DNA of 64,000 nucleotides from Citrobacter freundii ATCC 8090 = MTCC 1658 = NBRC 12681 (GTDB taxonomy: Bacteria > Pseudomonadota > Gammaproteobacteria > Enterobacterales > Enterobacteriaceae). The position numbers were made by a program, and so were the translations under genes. This document shows, piece by piece, positions 10,285 through 22,289 of this stretch (positions within the stretch are counted from its first letter, which is position 1; each line of letters begins with the position of its first letter). The notes below the pieces were generated by a model that was not told the origin of the DNA, ran no database searches, and saw only the letters and a list, made by a program, of their open reading frames with translations. The DNA is taken from contig NZ_CP049015.1 of NCBI RefSeq assembly GCF_011064845.1, forward strand, positions 3,968,001 through 4,032,000. Reading direction: 5' to 3'.

Positions 10285-10609
10285 TGTGGATATAGTTGTG
10301 AAGAAGTACGGAATTACTATGGGAAAACCCAGAACAGTCCGAATAAGACATTCGTCACAGAGTAAAAATAGTCTTATACATTCATAAAGTTAAAACTGAT
10401 CCACGCAGATAAACACACAGAAATGTGATGTACATCACTCATACGATCTTCACGCTGATGAAAGATCGACCAGCGTCGGTTTTATCCACAGATTATGCCA
10501 ATAAGTTAGGCACAATTTGTGTGAAAATTCGATTTTCGTCGCACGTCAAGGCTGTAAATTGAAACAGTAGTGGGGGTTTTTCACAGTTATCCCATCTTTC
10601 TGTGGATAA
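10285..10609. promoter_or_regulatory. DnaA-box cluster upstream of mutH
   Basis: Two exact 9-mer DnaA boxes are present: TTATCCACA at 10482-10490 (plus) and TGTGGATAA at 10601-10609 (its reverse complement). Near matches are TGTGGATAT at 10285-10293 and TTATTCACC at 10271-10279. All lie between rppH and mutH, within about 520 bp of the mutH start. DnaA binding near mutH in E. coli has been reported as far as I recall; here the evidence is only the motifs. Confidence 0.5.
10424..10439. promoter_or_regulatory. CRP-like operator in rppH-mutH gap
   Basis: TGTGATGTACATCACT fits the CRP consensus TGTGA-N6-TCACA with a single end mismatch and is nearly palindromic. Which of the two divergent genes it serves cannot be told from sequence. 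Confidence 0.45.
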
Positions 10610-10798
10610 CATGGTGTAAGATCCTGTTCATTGTCAGTGACCAGAATTGGAAAACCCGCTTCGCTGTTGCGCAACTCTGCAAACGTGAATCTAAAAACCA
10701 ATATAAATCATATAATTGAATAAAGCATGTGGAAAAAGATAAACTCTGTCCACACGGTATAAAATCATTGCTTATTTTTTCACCTAAGGGTTAACCCG

Positions 10799-11494
10799 AT
10801 GCCAGAACTCCGTCCGTTGCTTTCTCCCCCTGAATCTGAAGCCCAGTTGCTGAGCCAGGCACGACAGCTTTCGGGCTACGCGTTAGGAGAATTAGCGGCA
10901 ATGGCGGGAATCGTTACGCCGAAGGATCTTAAGCGCGATAAAGGCTGGATTGGCGTGCTACTGGAAATCTGGCTCGGTGCCAGCGCGGGCAGTAAACCAG
11001 AGCAGGATTTTGCGGCGCTGGGCGTGGAGCTGAAAACGATCCCTGTGGACAGTCTTGGCAGACCGCTGGAAACCACCTTTGTGTGCGTGGCACCGTTAAC
11101 CGGCAATACCGGCGTCACCTGGGAAACCAGCCATGTACGGCACAAACTCAAACGCGTTCTGTGGATCCCGGTAGAAGGCGAACGCAGCATCCCGCTGGCT
11201 GAGCGCCGCGTCGGCTCTCCCCTGCTGTGGAGCCCGAATGAAGAAGAGGACCAGCAATTGCGTCTGGACTGGGAAGAATTAATGGACATGATTGTGTTAG
11301 GTCATGTCGAACGCATCACCGCTCGCCATGGGGAAGTACTGCAACTGCGTCCTAAAGCCGCCAACGCCCGCGCGCTTACCGAGGCCATTGGCGCCAACGG
11401 CGAGCCCATCCTGACCCTGCCACGCGGCTTTTACCTGAAAAAGAACTTCACCCGCGCATTGCTTGAGCGACATTTCTTGTTCCAGGCGCAATAG
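10799..11494 (+). CDS. mutH: DNA mismatch repair endonuclease MutH
   Basis: Cleaves the unmethylated strand at hemimethylated GATC when activated by MutL-MutS. The 231-residue protein carries the type II restriction-like catalytic triad in [15 protein letters not shown] (D, E and K in D-x6-E-x-K). It starts with ATG after AAGGG in the leader. Its presence shows a Dam-directed repair system typical of gammaproteobacteria. Confidence 0.97.
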   Translation: MPELRPLLSPPESEAQLLSQARQLSGYALGELAAMAGIVTPKDLKRDKGWIGVLLEIWLGASAGSKPEQDFAALGVELKTIPVDSLGRPLETTFVCVAPLTGNTGVTWETSHVRHKLKRVLWIPVEGERSIPLAERRVGSPLLWSPNEEEDQQLRLDWEELMDMIVLGHVERITARHGEVLQLRPKAANARALTEAIGANGEPILTLPRGFYLKKNFTRALLERHFLFQAQ

Positions 11495-11569
11495 GCACCG
11501 CCCGGCCTTTCACCCGCCGCGTTACGAGCCTATAATTACCGCTTCTTTTTTTTGGCAGGACTTTGTTCG

Positions 11570-12283
11570 ATGTTATTTGCATGGATAACCGATCCTAACG
11601 CCTGGCTTGCGCTCGGTACGCTGACGCTGCTGGAGATCGTTCTTGGGATCGACAATATTATTTTCCTTTCTCTGGTTGTAGCCAAACTCCCGACAGCGCA
11701 ACGCAATCATGCCCGACGTATTGGGCTGGCGGCGGCGATGATCATGCGTCTGGCTCTGCTGGCTTCTATCGCCTGGGTAACGCGACTGACAAACCCGCTA
11801 TTCGAGTTGTTTGGCGAGGCAATATCAGCACGCGACCTGATCCTTCTGCTGGGGGGATTGTTCCTGATCTGGAAAGCCAGCAAGGAGATCCACGAATCCA
11901 TTGAAGGTGAGGAAGAGGGGTTAAAAACCCGCGTATCTTCTTTCCTGGGCGCGATTGTGCAGATCATGTTGTTAGACATTATCTTCAGCCTGGATTCCGT
12001 GATTACTGCGGTTGGTTTGTCCGATCATCTGTTTATCATGATGGCGGCAGTAGTGATTGCCGTAGGCGTGATGATGTTTGCTGCTCGCCCAATTGGTGAG
12101 TTTGTCGATCGTCACCCTTCAGTAAAAATGCTGGCGCTCTCGTTTCTGATTCTGGTCGGTTTTACGCTGATTCTGGAAAGTTTCGACGTCCACGTTCCGA
12201 AAGGATATATCTATTTCGCCATGTTCTTCTCTATCGCGGTAGAGACCCTGAACCTGTGGCGTAATAAAAAAAATCCGCTCTGA
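11570..12283 (+). CDS. ygdQ: TerC-family inner-membrane protein YgdQ
   Basis: A 237-residue polytopic protein of the TerC/UPF0053 group with about seven membrane helices. Family signatures are L-E-I-V-L-G-I-D-N-I-I-F and L-L-D-I-I-F-S-L-D-S-V-I, both with membrane-embedded acidic residues thought to bind metal ions. I chose the ATG at 11570 (AGGA 9 bp upstream, 237 aa as in E. coli) over a TTG at 11552. The exact substrate is unknown; relatives affect manganese or tellurium handling. Confidence 0.95.
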   Translation: MLFAWITDPNAWLALGTLTLLEIVLGIDNIIFLSLVVAKLPTAQRNHARRIGLAAAMIMRLALLASIAWVTRLTNPLFELFGEAISARDLILLLGGLFLIWKASKEIHESIEGEEEGLKTRVSSFLGAIVQIMLLDIIFSLDSVITAVGLSDHLFIMMAAVVIAVGVMMFAARPIGEFVDRHPSVKMLALSFLILVGFTLILESFDVHVPKGYIYFAMFFSIAVETLNLWRNKKNPL

Positions 12284-12293
12284 TGAAATCCAT

Positions 12294-12313
12294 CGCTCCC
12301 TGCAAGGGGAGCG
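12294..12313 (+). terminator. possible terminator hairpin after ygdQ
   Basis: Stem CGCTCCC / GGGAGCG with a 6-nt loop, 11 bp after the ygdQ stop. There is no clear T-run, so it may be a weak or rho-assisted terminator. Confidence 0.35.
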
Positions 12314-12427
12314 AATGCCCACCACACCTACCCCTTCTCACAGTTTAAGATTTTACTGCTTTCACCCTGCACAACTTCGCGTTATTACTAAACTATTGTC
12401 AGACGCAGGCCATGTGAGGATAAGCAG

Positions 12428-12646
12428 ATGAAAAAATGGGCAGTTTTGATTTCCGCCGTAGGACTGGCTTTTGCCGTTTCCGGATGCAGCAGCGATTATG
12501 TAATGGCGACAAAAGATGGTCGAATGATCCTGACCGATGGAAAACCAGAAATTGACGATGATACCGGTCTGGTGAGCTATCACGACCAGCAGGGCAATGC
12601 GATGCAGATTAACCGCGATGATGTGTCCCAAATCATTGAACGCTGA
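12428..12646 (+). CDS. ygdR: DUF903 lipoprotein YgdR
   Basis: A 72-residue lipoprotein precursor. The signal peptide [20 protein letters not shown] ends in a lipobox with the acylated cysteine at residue 20. The mature part is a single DUF903 SH3-like domain (Y-V-M-A-T-K-D-G-R...). It probably sits in the cell envelope. It has an AGGA ribosome site just upstream. Function is unknown; E. coli has several paralogues (YgdI, YgdR). Confidence 0.93.
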   Translation: MKKWAVLISAVGLAFAVSGCSSDYVMATKDGRMILTDGKPEIDDDTGLVSYHDQQGNAMQINRDDVSQIIER

Positions 12647-12710
12647 TGGTTGAGGTCAGCAGCGCGCTGGCCTTAACAATTTTACTTCCCTTTTTCGCTT
12701 CCCTCAGCCA

Positions 12711-12742
12711 TTTTTATAATCCTTATGTCGTGATTATAAAAA
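12711..12742. repeat. perfect 10-bp inverted repeat upstream of tas
   Basis: TTTTTATAAT and ATTATAAAAA face each other across a 12-nt spacer, ending 11 bp before the tas start. The right arm abuts the ribosome site (AAGGA). It could be an operator or an RNA hairpin affecting tas translation. Confidence 0.5.
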
Positions 12743-12752
12743 GGAAACGGCT

Positions 12753-13793
12753 ATGCAATATCACCGTATACCCCACAGCTCGCTGGAAGTCAGTACACTG
12801 GGGCTGGGCACAATGACGTTTGGTGAACAAAACAGCGAAGCCGACGCACATGCACAGCTCGATTATGCCGTAGCACAGGGCATTAATTTGATCGACGTTG
12901 CCGAGATGTATCCGGTACCGCCGCGTCCTGAAACCCAGGGTCTCACCGAAACCTACGTAGGTAACTGGCTCGCCAAACACGGCAGCCGTGAAAAGCTGAT
13001 CGTCGCTTCTAAGGTCAGTGGACCATCACGCAACAACGACAGCGGCATCCGCCCGAATCAGGCGCTGGATCGTAAAAATATCCGTGAAGCGCTGCACGAC
13101 AGCCTGAAAAGACTGCAAACCGATTACCTGGATCTGTATCAGGTTCACTGGCCGCAGCGCCCGACCAACTGCTTTGGTAAGTTAGGCTACAGCTGGACAG
13201 ACTCCGCGCCGGTCGTTTCCCTGCTGGATACGCTGGACGCATTGGCAGAGTTTCAGCGCGCCGGGAAAATTCGCTACATCGGCGTTTCTAATGAAACAGC
13301 TTTTGGCGTGATGCGCTATCTGCACCTGGCGGACAAACACGATCTGCCACGCATCGCCACCATCCAGAACCCCTACAGCCTGCTGAACCGCAGCTTTGAG
13401 GTTGGACTGGCAGAAGTGAGCCAGTATGAAGGCGTTGAACTGCTGGCCTACTCTTGCCTGGGCTTCGGTACATTAACCGGGAAATACCTGAACGGCGCGA
13501 AACCTGCCGGTGCACGCAATACGCTGTTTAGCCGTTTCACGCGCTACAGCGGCGAGCAGACGCAGAAAGCCGTTGCGGCCTATGTGGATATCGCGAAACG
13601 CCATAATCTGGATCCTGCGCAAATGGCGCTGGCATTCGTGCGTCGTCAGCCGTTTGTCGCCAGCACTTTGCTGGGCGCCACGACCATGGAGCAGCTAAAA
13701 ACCAACGTTGAAAGTCTGCATCTGGAGTTGAGCGAGGAAGTGCTGGCAGAGATTGAAGCGGTGCATCAGGTGTATACCTATCCTGCACCTTAA
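12753..13793 (+). CDS. tas: aldo/keto reductase Tas
   Basis: NADP(H)-linked aldo-keto reductase of 346 residues. The AKR catalytic tetrad is visible: Asp and Tyr in L-I-D-V-A-E-M-Y, Lys in V-A-S-K-V-S-G and His in Y-Q-V-H-W-P-Q-R. A C-terminal cofactor-binding region (S-T-L-L-G-A-T) is present. In E. coli tas in multicopy suppressed a tyrosine auxotroph in starving cells; its natural substrate is unknown. It is a single gene between ygdR and the convergent lplT. Confidence 0.95.
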   Translation: MQYHRIPHSSLEVSTLGLGTMTFGEQNSEADAHAQLDYAVAQGINLIDVAEMYPVPPRPETQGLTETYVGNWLAKHGSREKLIVASKVSGPSRNNDSGIRPNQALDRKNIREALHDSLKRLQTDYLDLYQVHWPQRPTNCFGKLGYSWTDSAPVVSLLDTLDALAEFQRAGKIRYIGVSNETAFGVMRYLHLADKHDLPRIATIQNPYSLLNRSFEVGLAEVSQYEGVELLAYSCLGFGTLTGKYLNGAKPAGARNTLFSRFTRYSGEQTQKAVAAYVDIAKRHNLDPAQMALAFVRRQPFVASTLLGATTMEQLKTNVESLHLELSEEVLAEIEAVHQVYTYPAP

Positions 13794-13797
13794 CAGT

Positions 13798-13860
13798 TAG
13801 CGCCTGATGGCGCTGCGCTTATCAGGCCTACAGACAGCGTTCCCTGTAGGCCTGGTTGCA
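13798..13860. repeat. REP/BIME pair between tas and lplT
   Basis: A REP unit (CGCCTGATGGCGCTGCGCTTATCAGGCCTACA) is followed by a partial inverted unit (CTGTAGGCCTGGTT). It occupies the convergent tas-lplT gap, the usual location for BIMEs. Confidence 0.75.
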
Positions 13861-13875
13861 ACAGCATATAACAGA

Positions 13876-17242
<3,367 letters not shown>

Positions 17243-17317
17243 TTATATAAACATCAATGGTGGGAGAGTATACGAGTTGGGGAATAGGCGCGACAGGTAA
17301 CTGTTAAATACAATTCG

Positions 17318-17404
17318 AAAAAAAACCTGCGCATCCGCGCAGGTTGGTGCAAGAGACAGGTACGAAGTGCGTACCGAATAATCTCACCAATCAATACCTC
17401 TGGG
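17318..17404 (-). ncRNA. omrA: small RNA OmrA (RygA)
   Basis: On the minus strand a roughly 87-nt RNA begins CCCAGAGGTATTGATTGGTG, the conserved seed of OmrA/OmrB. It ends with the terminator stem AACCTGCGC / GCGCAGGTT followed by a U-run. Its distance from aas and tandem arrangement with omrB match E. coli. OmrA is an OmpR-activated Hfq sRNA that represses outer-membrane and curli genes (ompT, cirA, fecA, fepA, csgD). Confidence 0.95.
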
Positions 17405-17518
17405 ATCTTGATTGTGGTCGTCAGCAGCCAGATACGCCAGTGCGAAAACGCAAAGGAATGAACCCAAATGCAACGAGTTGTGTAAATTATCGGTTACTGT
17501 TACAGATAGGCTGAAGGT

Positions 17519-17602
17519 AAAAAAAAACCTGCGCATCTGCGCAGGCTGGTGTAATTCTAGTGATCAACCCGAAAGTTGATTTCACCTATCAATACCTCTG
17601 GG
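17519..17602 (-). ncRNA. omrB: small RNA OmrB (RygB)
   Basis: Second, tandem sRNA of about 84 nt on the minus strand. It has the same 5' seed (CCCAGAGGTATTGATAGGTG) and the same 3' terminator (CCTGCGCAGATGCGCAGG plus U-run) as OmrA, but a different middle. It lies on the galR side, as in E. coli. Conserved ends with a divergent centre are the hallmark of the OmrA/B pair. Confidence 0.95.
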
Positions 17603-17788
17603 ATCTCAACTCTAGCAATCTGCTCAGTTCCCTCACCAGCGAACAATCGCAACAGCACATCGCAAAGTGTAAGCAAAAATTAGCATTTTCTATTTTCTGT
17701 CTTACTTCGCTCGTGTGCGCTCACATTTGCGACGTTCTGACGGGCAATCTGCTTGAACAGCCAGCCATTTTCCGTAACACTGACGGAA

Positions 17789-17804
17789 TGTAAGCGTTTA
17801 CCCA
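17789..17804. promoter_or_regulatory. GalR-type operator at galR
   Basis: ATGTAAGCGTTTACCC, centred on CG 20-25 bp before the galR start, agrees with the GalR/GalS operator consensus GTGNAANCGNTTNCAC at all but two positions. It suggests autoregulation of galR. Confidence 0.6.
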
Positions 17805-17818
17805 CAACAGGTACTATC

Positions 17819-18847
17819 ATGGCGACCATAAAGGATGTAGCCCGACTAGCAGGTGTATCAGTCGCCACCGTTTCTCGAGTGATTAATGATTCCCCTAAAG
17901 CCAGCGAAGCATCGCGCCTGGCTGTAACGAGTGCAATGGAATCTCTCAGCTACCACCCCAACGCCAATGCGCGTGCGCTGGCACAACAATCCACAGAGAC
18001 CATCGGTCTGGTCGTTGGTGATGTGTCCGATCCATTCTTTGGGGCAATGGTTAAAGCTGTCGAGCAGGTGGCCTATAACACCGGTAATTTTTTACTGATT
18101 GGCAACGGCTACCATAACGAACAGAAGGAACGACAGGCGATTGAACAGCTCATTCGCCACCGCTGCGCAGCCCTTGTTGTCCACGCAAAAATCATCCCGG
18201 ATGCTGAGCTGGCATCACTAATGAAGCAAATCCCCGGCATGGTATTAATTAACCGAATTCTGCCAGGATTCGAACAACGCTGCGTTGCCCTTGATGACCG
18301 TTTCGGCGCATGGCTCGCGACCCGGCACCTCATTCAACAGGGCCATACACGCATTGGCTATCTGTGTTCCAATCACACAATTTCAGATGCGGAAGATCGT
18401 CTGCAAGGCTATTACGACGCGCTGGCAGAGAGCAATATACCGGTCAGCGATCGCCTGGTAACGTTTGGTGAACCGGATGAAAGCGGCGGTGAACAGGCGA
18501 TGACCGAGTTACTTGGTCGTGGCAAAAACTTCACTGCGGTAGCCTGCTACAACGACTCAATGGCGGCTGGTGCCATGGGCGTATTAAATGATAACGGCAT
18601 TGATGTACCGGGAGAAATCTCGCTGATTGGTTTTGATGATGTGCTGGTTTCCCGCTACGTGCGCCCGCGTCTGACCACGGTGCGCTATCCGATCGTGACG
18701 ATGGCAACCCAGGCTGCCGAACTGGCGCTCGCGCTGGCGGAGAAGCGCCCCGTGCCTGAAATTACCCACGTTTTTAACCCAACTCTGGTGCGTCGCCATT
18801 CCGTTTCGACGCTGACAGAGCCGGGGAATTCATCGTCAAACGATTAA
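17819..18847 (+). CDS. galR: galactose operon repressor GalR
   Basis: LacI-family repressor of galactose uptake and use genes; inducers are galactose and fucose. It has 342 residues, with an N-terminal HTH (M-A-T-I-K-D-V-A-R-L-A-G-V-S-V-A-T-V-S-R-V) and a periplasmic-binding-protein-like effector domain. I chose the ATG at 17819 because it places the family-standard N-terminus first; an upstream in-frame ATG would add 22 unrelated residues and cover the operator. A second LacI-family gene follows 13 bp later. Confidence 0.96.
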   Translation: MATIKDVARLAGVSVATVSRVINDSPKASEASRLAVTSAMESLSYHPNANARALAQQSTETIGLVVGDVSDPFFGAMVKAVEQVAYNTGNFLLIGNGYHNEQKERQAIEQLIRHRCAALVVHAKIIPDAELASLMKQIPGMVLINRILPGFEQRCVALDDRFGAWLATRHLIQQGHTRIGYLCSNHTISDAEDRLQGYYDALAESNIPVSDRLVTFGEPDESGGEQAMTELLGRGKNFTAVACYNDSMAAGAMGVLNDNGIDVPGEISLIGFDDVLVSRYVRPRLTTVRYPIVTMATQAAELALALAEKRPVPEITHVFNPTLVRRHSVSTLTEPGNSSSND

Positions 18848-18860
18848 CCAGGATAGCGTT

Positions 18861-19871
18861 ATGACTACGATGTTGGACGTTTCACGACACGCAGGCGTCT
18901 CAAAAGCGACCGTTTCGCGCGTACTGAATGGCACGGGTCAGGTAAAAGAGAGCACGCGCCAGAAAGTGTTTAAGGCCATGCAGGCACTTGATTATCGGCC
19001 TAATTTTTTAGCACGATCTTTGGCAAACCGCACCAGCAACAGCATTGGTCTGGTGGTTTCTACATTTGATGGATTCTACTTTGGCCGGCTGCTGCAACAG
19101 GCTTCACGCCAGACGGAATCTCACGGCAAGCAGTTGATCGTCACCGACGGACACGACACACCAGAGCGTGAGCAGGAAGCCGTGCAAATGCTGGCGGACA
19201 GGCAGTGCGACGCCATTATTCTCTATACCCGCTATATGAGTGAAAAAGAGATAATGTCGCTGATGAACAGCATCGCTATGCCCTTGCTGGTCATCAACCG
19301 TGATGTAAGCCAGGCCCGCGATCGCGCGATTTTCTTTGAACAGGAAGACGCGGCCTATCAGGCGGTCAATTATCTTATCTCCCAGGGCCATAGCGATATT
19401 GCTTGTATCACTGTGCCAGGCCATACCCCGACCGGTAAATCCCGCCTGATGGGGTATCGTAAAGCGCTGGAAAAAAACGGTATTCCCTGGGATCCCGACA
19501 AGGTCAAATACGGCGACTCCACGATGACACGAGGCTATGAAGCCTGTCGTGAACTGCTGGAGGAAGGGGTGAAATTCAGCGCACTGTTCGCCTGTAACGA
19601 TGACATGGCATTGGGCGCATCAAAAGCGTTACATCAGGCCGGGCTGAGGATCCCAACGGACGTCTCACTGTTTGGTTTTGATGATGCACCCAGCGCCAAA
19701 TGGCTGGAGCCGGGGCTGTCTACCGTTTATCTGCCGATTGATACCATGATAACCACGGCAATCGACCAGGCTATCCGGCTGGCCAACGGCGAGAGCGTCG
19801 AGCCAATCCCACCGTTTACCGGCAAACTAGTACTACGTGACTCAGTAACGCTCGGGCCGTACTTTAAGTAA
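18861..19871 (+). CDS. LacI-family transcriptional regulator (AscG-like)
   Basis: A 336-residue regulator with an HTH that begins M-T-T-M-L-D-V-S-R-H-A-G-V-S-K-A-T-V-S-R-V-L, then a LacI/PBP1-type sugar-binding domain with C-N-D-D-M-A-L-G-A and F-G-F-D-D motifs. Overall it resembles AscG more than GalR. It starts 13 bp after galR with its own ribosome site (AGGA) and is probably co-transcribed. E. coli K-12 has no gene here; Salmonella, as I recall, has one between galR and lysA. No sugar-use genes adjoin it, so its target is unknown. Confidence 0.85.
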   Translation: MTTMLDVSRHAGVSKATVSRVLNGTGQVKESTRQKVFKAMQALDYRPNFLARSLANRTSNSIGLVVSTFDGFYFGRLLQQASRQTESHGKQLIVTDGHDTPEREQEAVQMLADRQCDAIILYTRYMSEKEIMSLMNSIAMPLLVINRDVSQARDRAIFFEQEDAAYQAVNYLISQGHSDIACITVPGHTPTGKSRLMGYRKALEKNGIPWDPDKVKYGDSTMTRGYEACRELLEEGVKFSALFACNDDMALGASKALHQAGLRIPTDVSLFGFDDAPSAKWLEPGLSTVYLPIDTMITTAIDQAIRLANGESVEPIPPFTGKLVLRDSVTLGPYFK

Positions 19872-19875
19872 TTAA

Positions 19876-19964
19876 ATGCCGGATGGCGGCACAAGTGCCT
19901 TATCCGGCCAACAGCGCCCACAGTTAATTTCGTAGGCCGGATAAACGTAGCGCCATCCGGCATT
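19876..19964. repeat. BIME (two inverted REP units)
   Basis: ATGCCGGATGGCGGC...GCCTTATCCGGCC is followed by the inverted copy GTAGGCCGGATAA...GCGCCATCCGGCAT. It lies in the convergent gap before lysA. Confidence 0.88.
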
Positions 19965-19978
19965 TCACCACGCTGTAA

Positions 19979-21235
19979 TCAGATTAATTCCAGCGCTAAC
20001 AGCTCATCAATGGTCTGGCGACGGCGAATCAGCCGCGCCACGCCGTTATCGAACAAAATCTCCGGCAGCAGAGGACGGCTATTGTAGTTTGACGACATTG
20101 ACGCGCCGTACGCCCCGGTATCGTGCAAGACCAGATAATCACCCGGCACCACCGCAGGCAACAGACGGGTTTCCACATTTCCGCCCTCCTGCTGGGTAAA
20201 CACGTCGCCAGATTCGCACAGCGGCCCGGCCACCACGGTTTCCCGTTGCGGGGCGTGTTCCAGAGACCGACCATCCCCAGCCAGCGCGGAGATATGGTGA
20301 TAGCTGCCGTACATCGCCGGGCGCATCAGATCGTTGAAGCCCGCATCGATCAGCACAAAGTGACGGCTACCCATCTCTTTTACGCTGCGTACCTGTGCTA
20401 CCAGCACGCCGGCTTCCGCGACCAGAAAACGACCCGGCTCTATCTCAAGCGCGACCGGGTGCCCCAGGTATTTAGCAATCTGCTCACGCGCAGCGTTCCA
20501 CAATCCAAAGTAGTGATCGGTATCGATCGCCTCTTCACCTTCGCGATACGGGATTGATAAACCGCCGCCCGCAGAGATCGCCTCCAGATCCTGATCAAAT
20601 TCAATTACCTGACGCACCATCGCACCACACACCTGCTCCAGATGCGCGTAGTCCACACCGGAGCCAATATGCATATGAATCCCCACCAGCTTCAGCTTGT
20701 AGCGCTGAATCACCTCCAGCGCCGCGGGAAGATCGCTATACCAGATCCCGTGCTTGCTGTTTTCGCCGCCGGTATTGGTTTTCTGACTGTGTCCATGCCC
20801 AAAGCCAGGGTTTACGCGTAGCCACACGCGATGGCCCGGCGAGACCTGACCCAGTTGTTCCAGCATATCCACTGAACCGGCATTTACCGGAATGCTCAAT
20901 TCATGCACCCGGGCGAGCGTCGCGTCATCGATCATATCGGCGGTAAAGACTATCTCATCTTTTCCTGGCTCAAAGCCCGCAGCCAGCGCACGTTCAATTT
21001 CGCCCAGCGAGACGGAATCCACCTTCACGCCCTGCTCGCGCATCAGGCGCAGAATATGAATATTCGAGCATGCCTTCTGGGCAAAACGCACCACGTCAAA
21101 CTGGCTCAGTTTGGCAATCTGCGCGCGGATAATCTGCGCATCATAGACCCACACCGGGCAGCCGAATTCGGCAGGCAGGCGCAGCAGGTTGTCGGCGGTC
21201 AGGTCAGTGTCTGTGTTGTTGAGTGGGCGTGGCAT
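19979..21235 (-). CDS. lysA: diaminopimelate decarboxylase
   Basis: PLP enzyme converting meso-diaminopimelate to L-lysine, the last step of lysine synthesis. It has 418 residues with the start MPRPLNNTDTDLTADNLL, matching the E. coli N-terminus. Motifs of fold-type III decarboxylases are present: F-A-Q-K-A-C-S-N (PLP lysine), H-I-G-S-G-V-D and G-P-L-C-E-S-G-D. It is divergent from lysR, its LysR-type activator, across a 118-bp gap. Longer upstream starts would run into the regulatory region. Confidence 0.97.
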   Translation of the reverse strand: MPRPLNNTDTDLTADNLLRLPAEFGCPVWVYDAQIIRAQIAKLSQFDVVRFAQKACSNIHILRLMREQGVKVDSVSLGEIERALAAGFEPGKDEIVFTADMIDDATLARVHELSIPVNAGSVDMLEQLGQVSPGHRVWLRVNPGFGHGHSQKTNTGGENSKHGIWYSDLPAALEVIQRYKLKLVGIHMHIGSGVDYAHLEQVCGAMVRQVIEFDQDLEAISAGGGLSIPYREGEEAIDTDHYFGLWNAAREQIAKYLGHPVALEIEPGRFLVAEAGVLVAQVRSVKEMGSRHFVLIDAGFNDLMRPAMYGSYHHISALAGDGRSLEHAPQRETVVAGPLCESGDVFTQQEGGNVETRLLPAVVPGDYLVLHDTGAYGASMSSNYNSRPLLPEILFDNGVARLIRRRQTIDELLALELI

Positions 21236-21353
21236 GGTGTGCTCCGGTATTGGCTTTTTTATGATTACGCCACAGCCCGAAAAGAATAAAAAATATCGTT
21301 TTATCGTGAGTCTATGCAAAAATGATATGGATTGGTTCATTCGAGGATTGCCC

Positions 21354-22289
21354 ATGCCCGCCGTTAACCTGCGACACATCGAAATTTTTCACGCCATCAT
21401 GACGGCAGGCAATCTGACGGAAGCCGCGCGCATGCTACATACCTCGCAGCCCACCGTCAGTCGGGAACTGGCCCGATTCGAGAAAGTACTGGGATTAACG
21501 CTGTTTGAACGCACGCGTGGCCGGCTGCACCCAACCGTGCAAGGGTTACGTCTGTTTGAAGAGGTGCAACGTTCGTGGTATGGCCTGGACAGAATTGTGA
21601 GCGCCGCCGAAAGCCTGCGCGAGTTTCGCCAGGGCGAATTGTCGATTGTTTGCCTGCCGGTATTCTCACAGTCCTTTTTACCACCACTGCTGCAGCCATT
21701 CCTCGCACGCTATCCGCAGGTCAATATTCAGATAGTGCCGCAGGAGTCACCGCTGCTGGAAGAGTGGCTGTCGGCGCAGCGCCACGATCTGGGGTTAACG
21801 GAAACGCTGCATACGCCAGCCGGAACAAAACGCACCGAATTGCTGGCGCTGGATGAAGTGTGTGTGCTGCCCCAGGGGCATCCGCTGACTAAGAAAGCGG
21901 TGTTAACGCCGCAGGATTTTCAGGGGGAAAACTACATCAGCCTGTCACGGACCGACAGTTACCGTCAGCTACTGGATAGCCTGTTTAATGAGCACCAGGT
22001 GAAGCGCCGTATGGTGATTGAAACCCATAGCGCCGCTTCAATTTGTGCAATGGTGCGGGCAGGCGTGGGGATCTCGGTGGTAAACCCACTGACCGCGCTG
22101 GATTACGCCAGTAGCGGGATCGTCATCCGCCGCTTCAGTATTTCGGTACCCTTTACGGTCAGCCTGATTCACCCACTTCATCGCCCCGCCTCGGCGCTGG
22201 TTGATGCTTTTACGGCGCATCTGCAGGACCATCTACCAAGTCTTATTGACCCGCTGGAGGCTATTTTGCATCCACAACCGAAAGCATAA
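21354..22289 (+). CDS. lysR: LysR, activator of lysA
   Basis: Founder of the LTTR family; activates lysA when lysine is short and represses itself. The product has 311 residues (E. coli length) with the N-terminal HTH ([16 protein letters not shown]) and a PBP-like effector domain. The start ATG at 21354 has GAGGA 7 bp upstream. Its 3' end overlaps the convergent ygeA by 29 bp, so the two messages have complementary ends. Confidence 0.96.
   Translation: MPAVNLRHIEIFHAIMTAGNLTEAARMLHTSQPTVSRELARFEKVLGLTLFERTRGRLHPTVQGLRLFEEVQRSWYGLDRIVSAAESLREFRQGELSIVCLPVFSQSFLPPLLQPFLARYPQVNIQIVPQESPLLEEWLSAQRHDLGLTETLHTPAGTKRTELLALDEVCVLPQGHPLTKKAVLTPQDFQGENYISLSRTDSYRQLLDSLFNEHQVKRRMVIETHSAASICAMVRAGVGISVVNPLTALDYASSGIVIRRFSISVPFTVSLIHPLHRPASALVDAFTAHLQDHLPSLIDPLEAILHPQPKA

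Larger units (their letters stand above)
10115..10798. other. long divergent intergenic region rppH / mutH
   Basis: 684 bp without a supported gene. It must hold the divergent promoters for rppH-ptsP (minus) and mutH (plus). It is AT-rich and contains a CRP-like site and several DnaA-box-like 9-mers, listed separately. I looked for a small ORF such as E. coli ygdT and could not support one. Confidence 0.6.

Noticed and set aside
17318-17602. Near-identical ends of two adjacent segments suggesting a recent duplication or IS relic
   Set aside because: They are the tandem sRNAs OmrA and OmrB, whose conserved 5' seed and 3' terminator are normal.
17753-17818. Upstream in-frame ATG extending GalR by 22 residues
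   Set aside because: It would include the GalR operator and promoter and adds sequence absent from the family.
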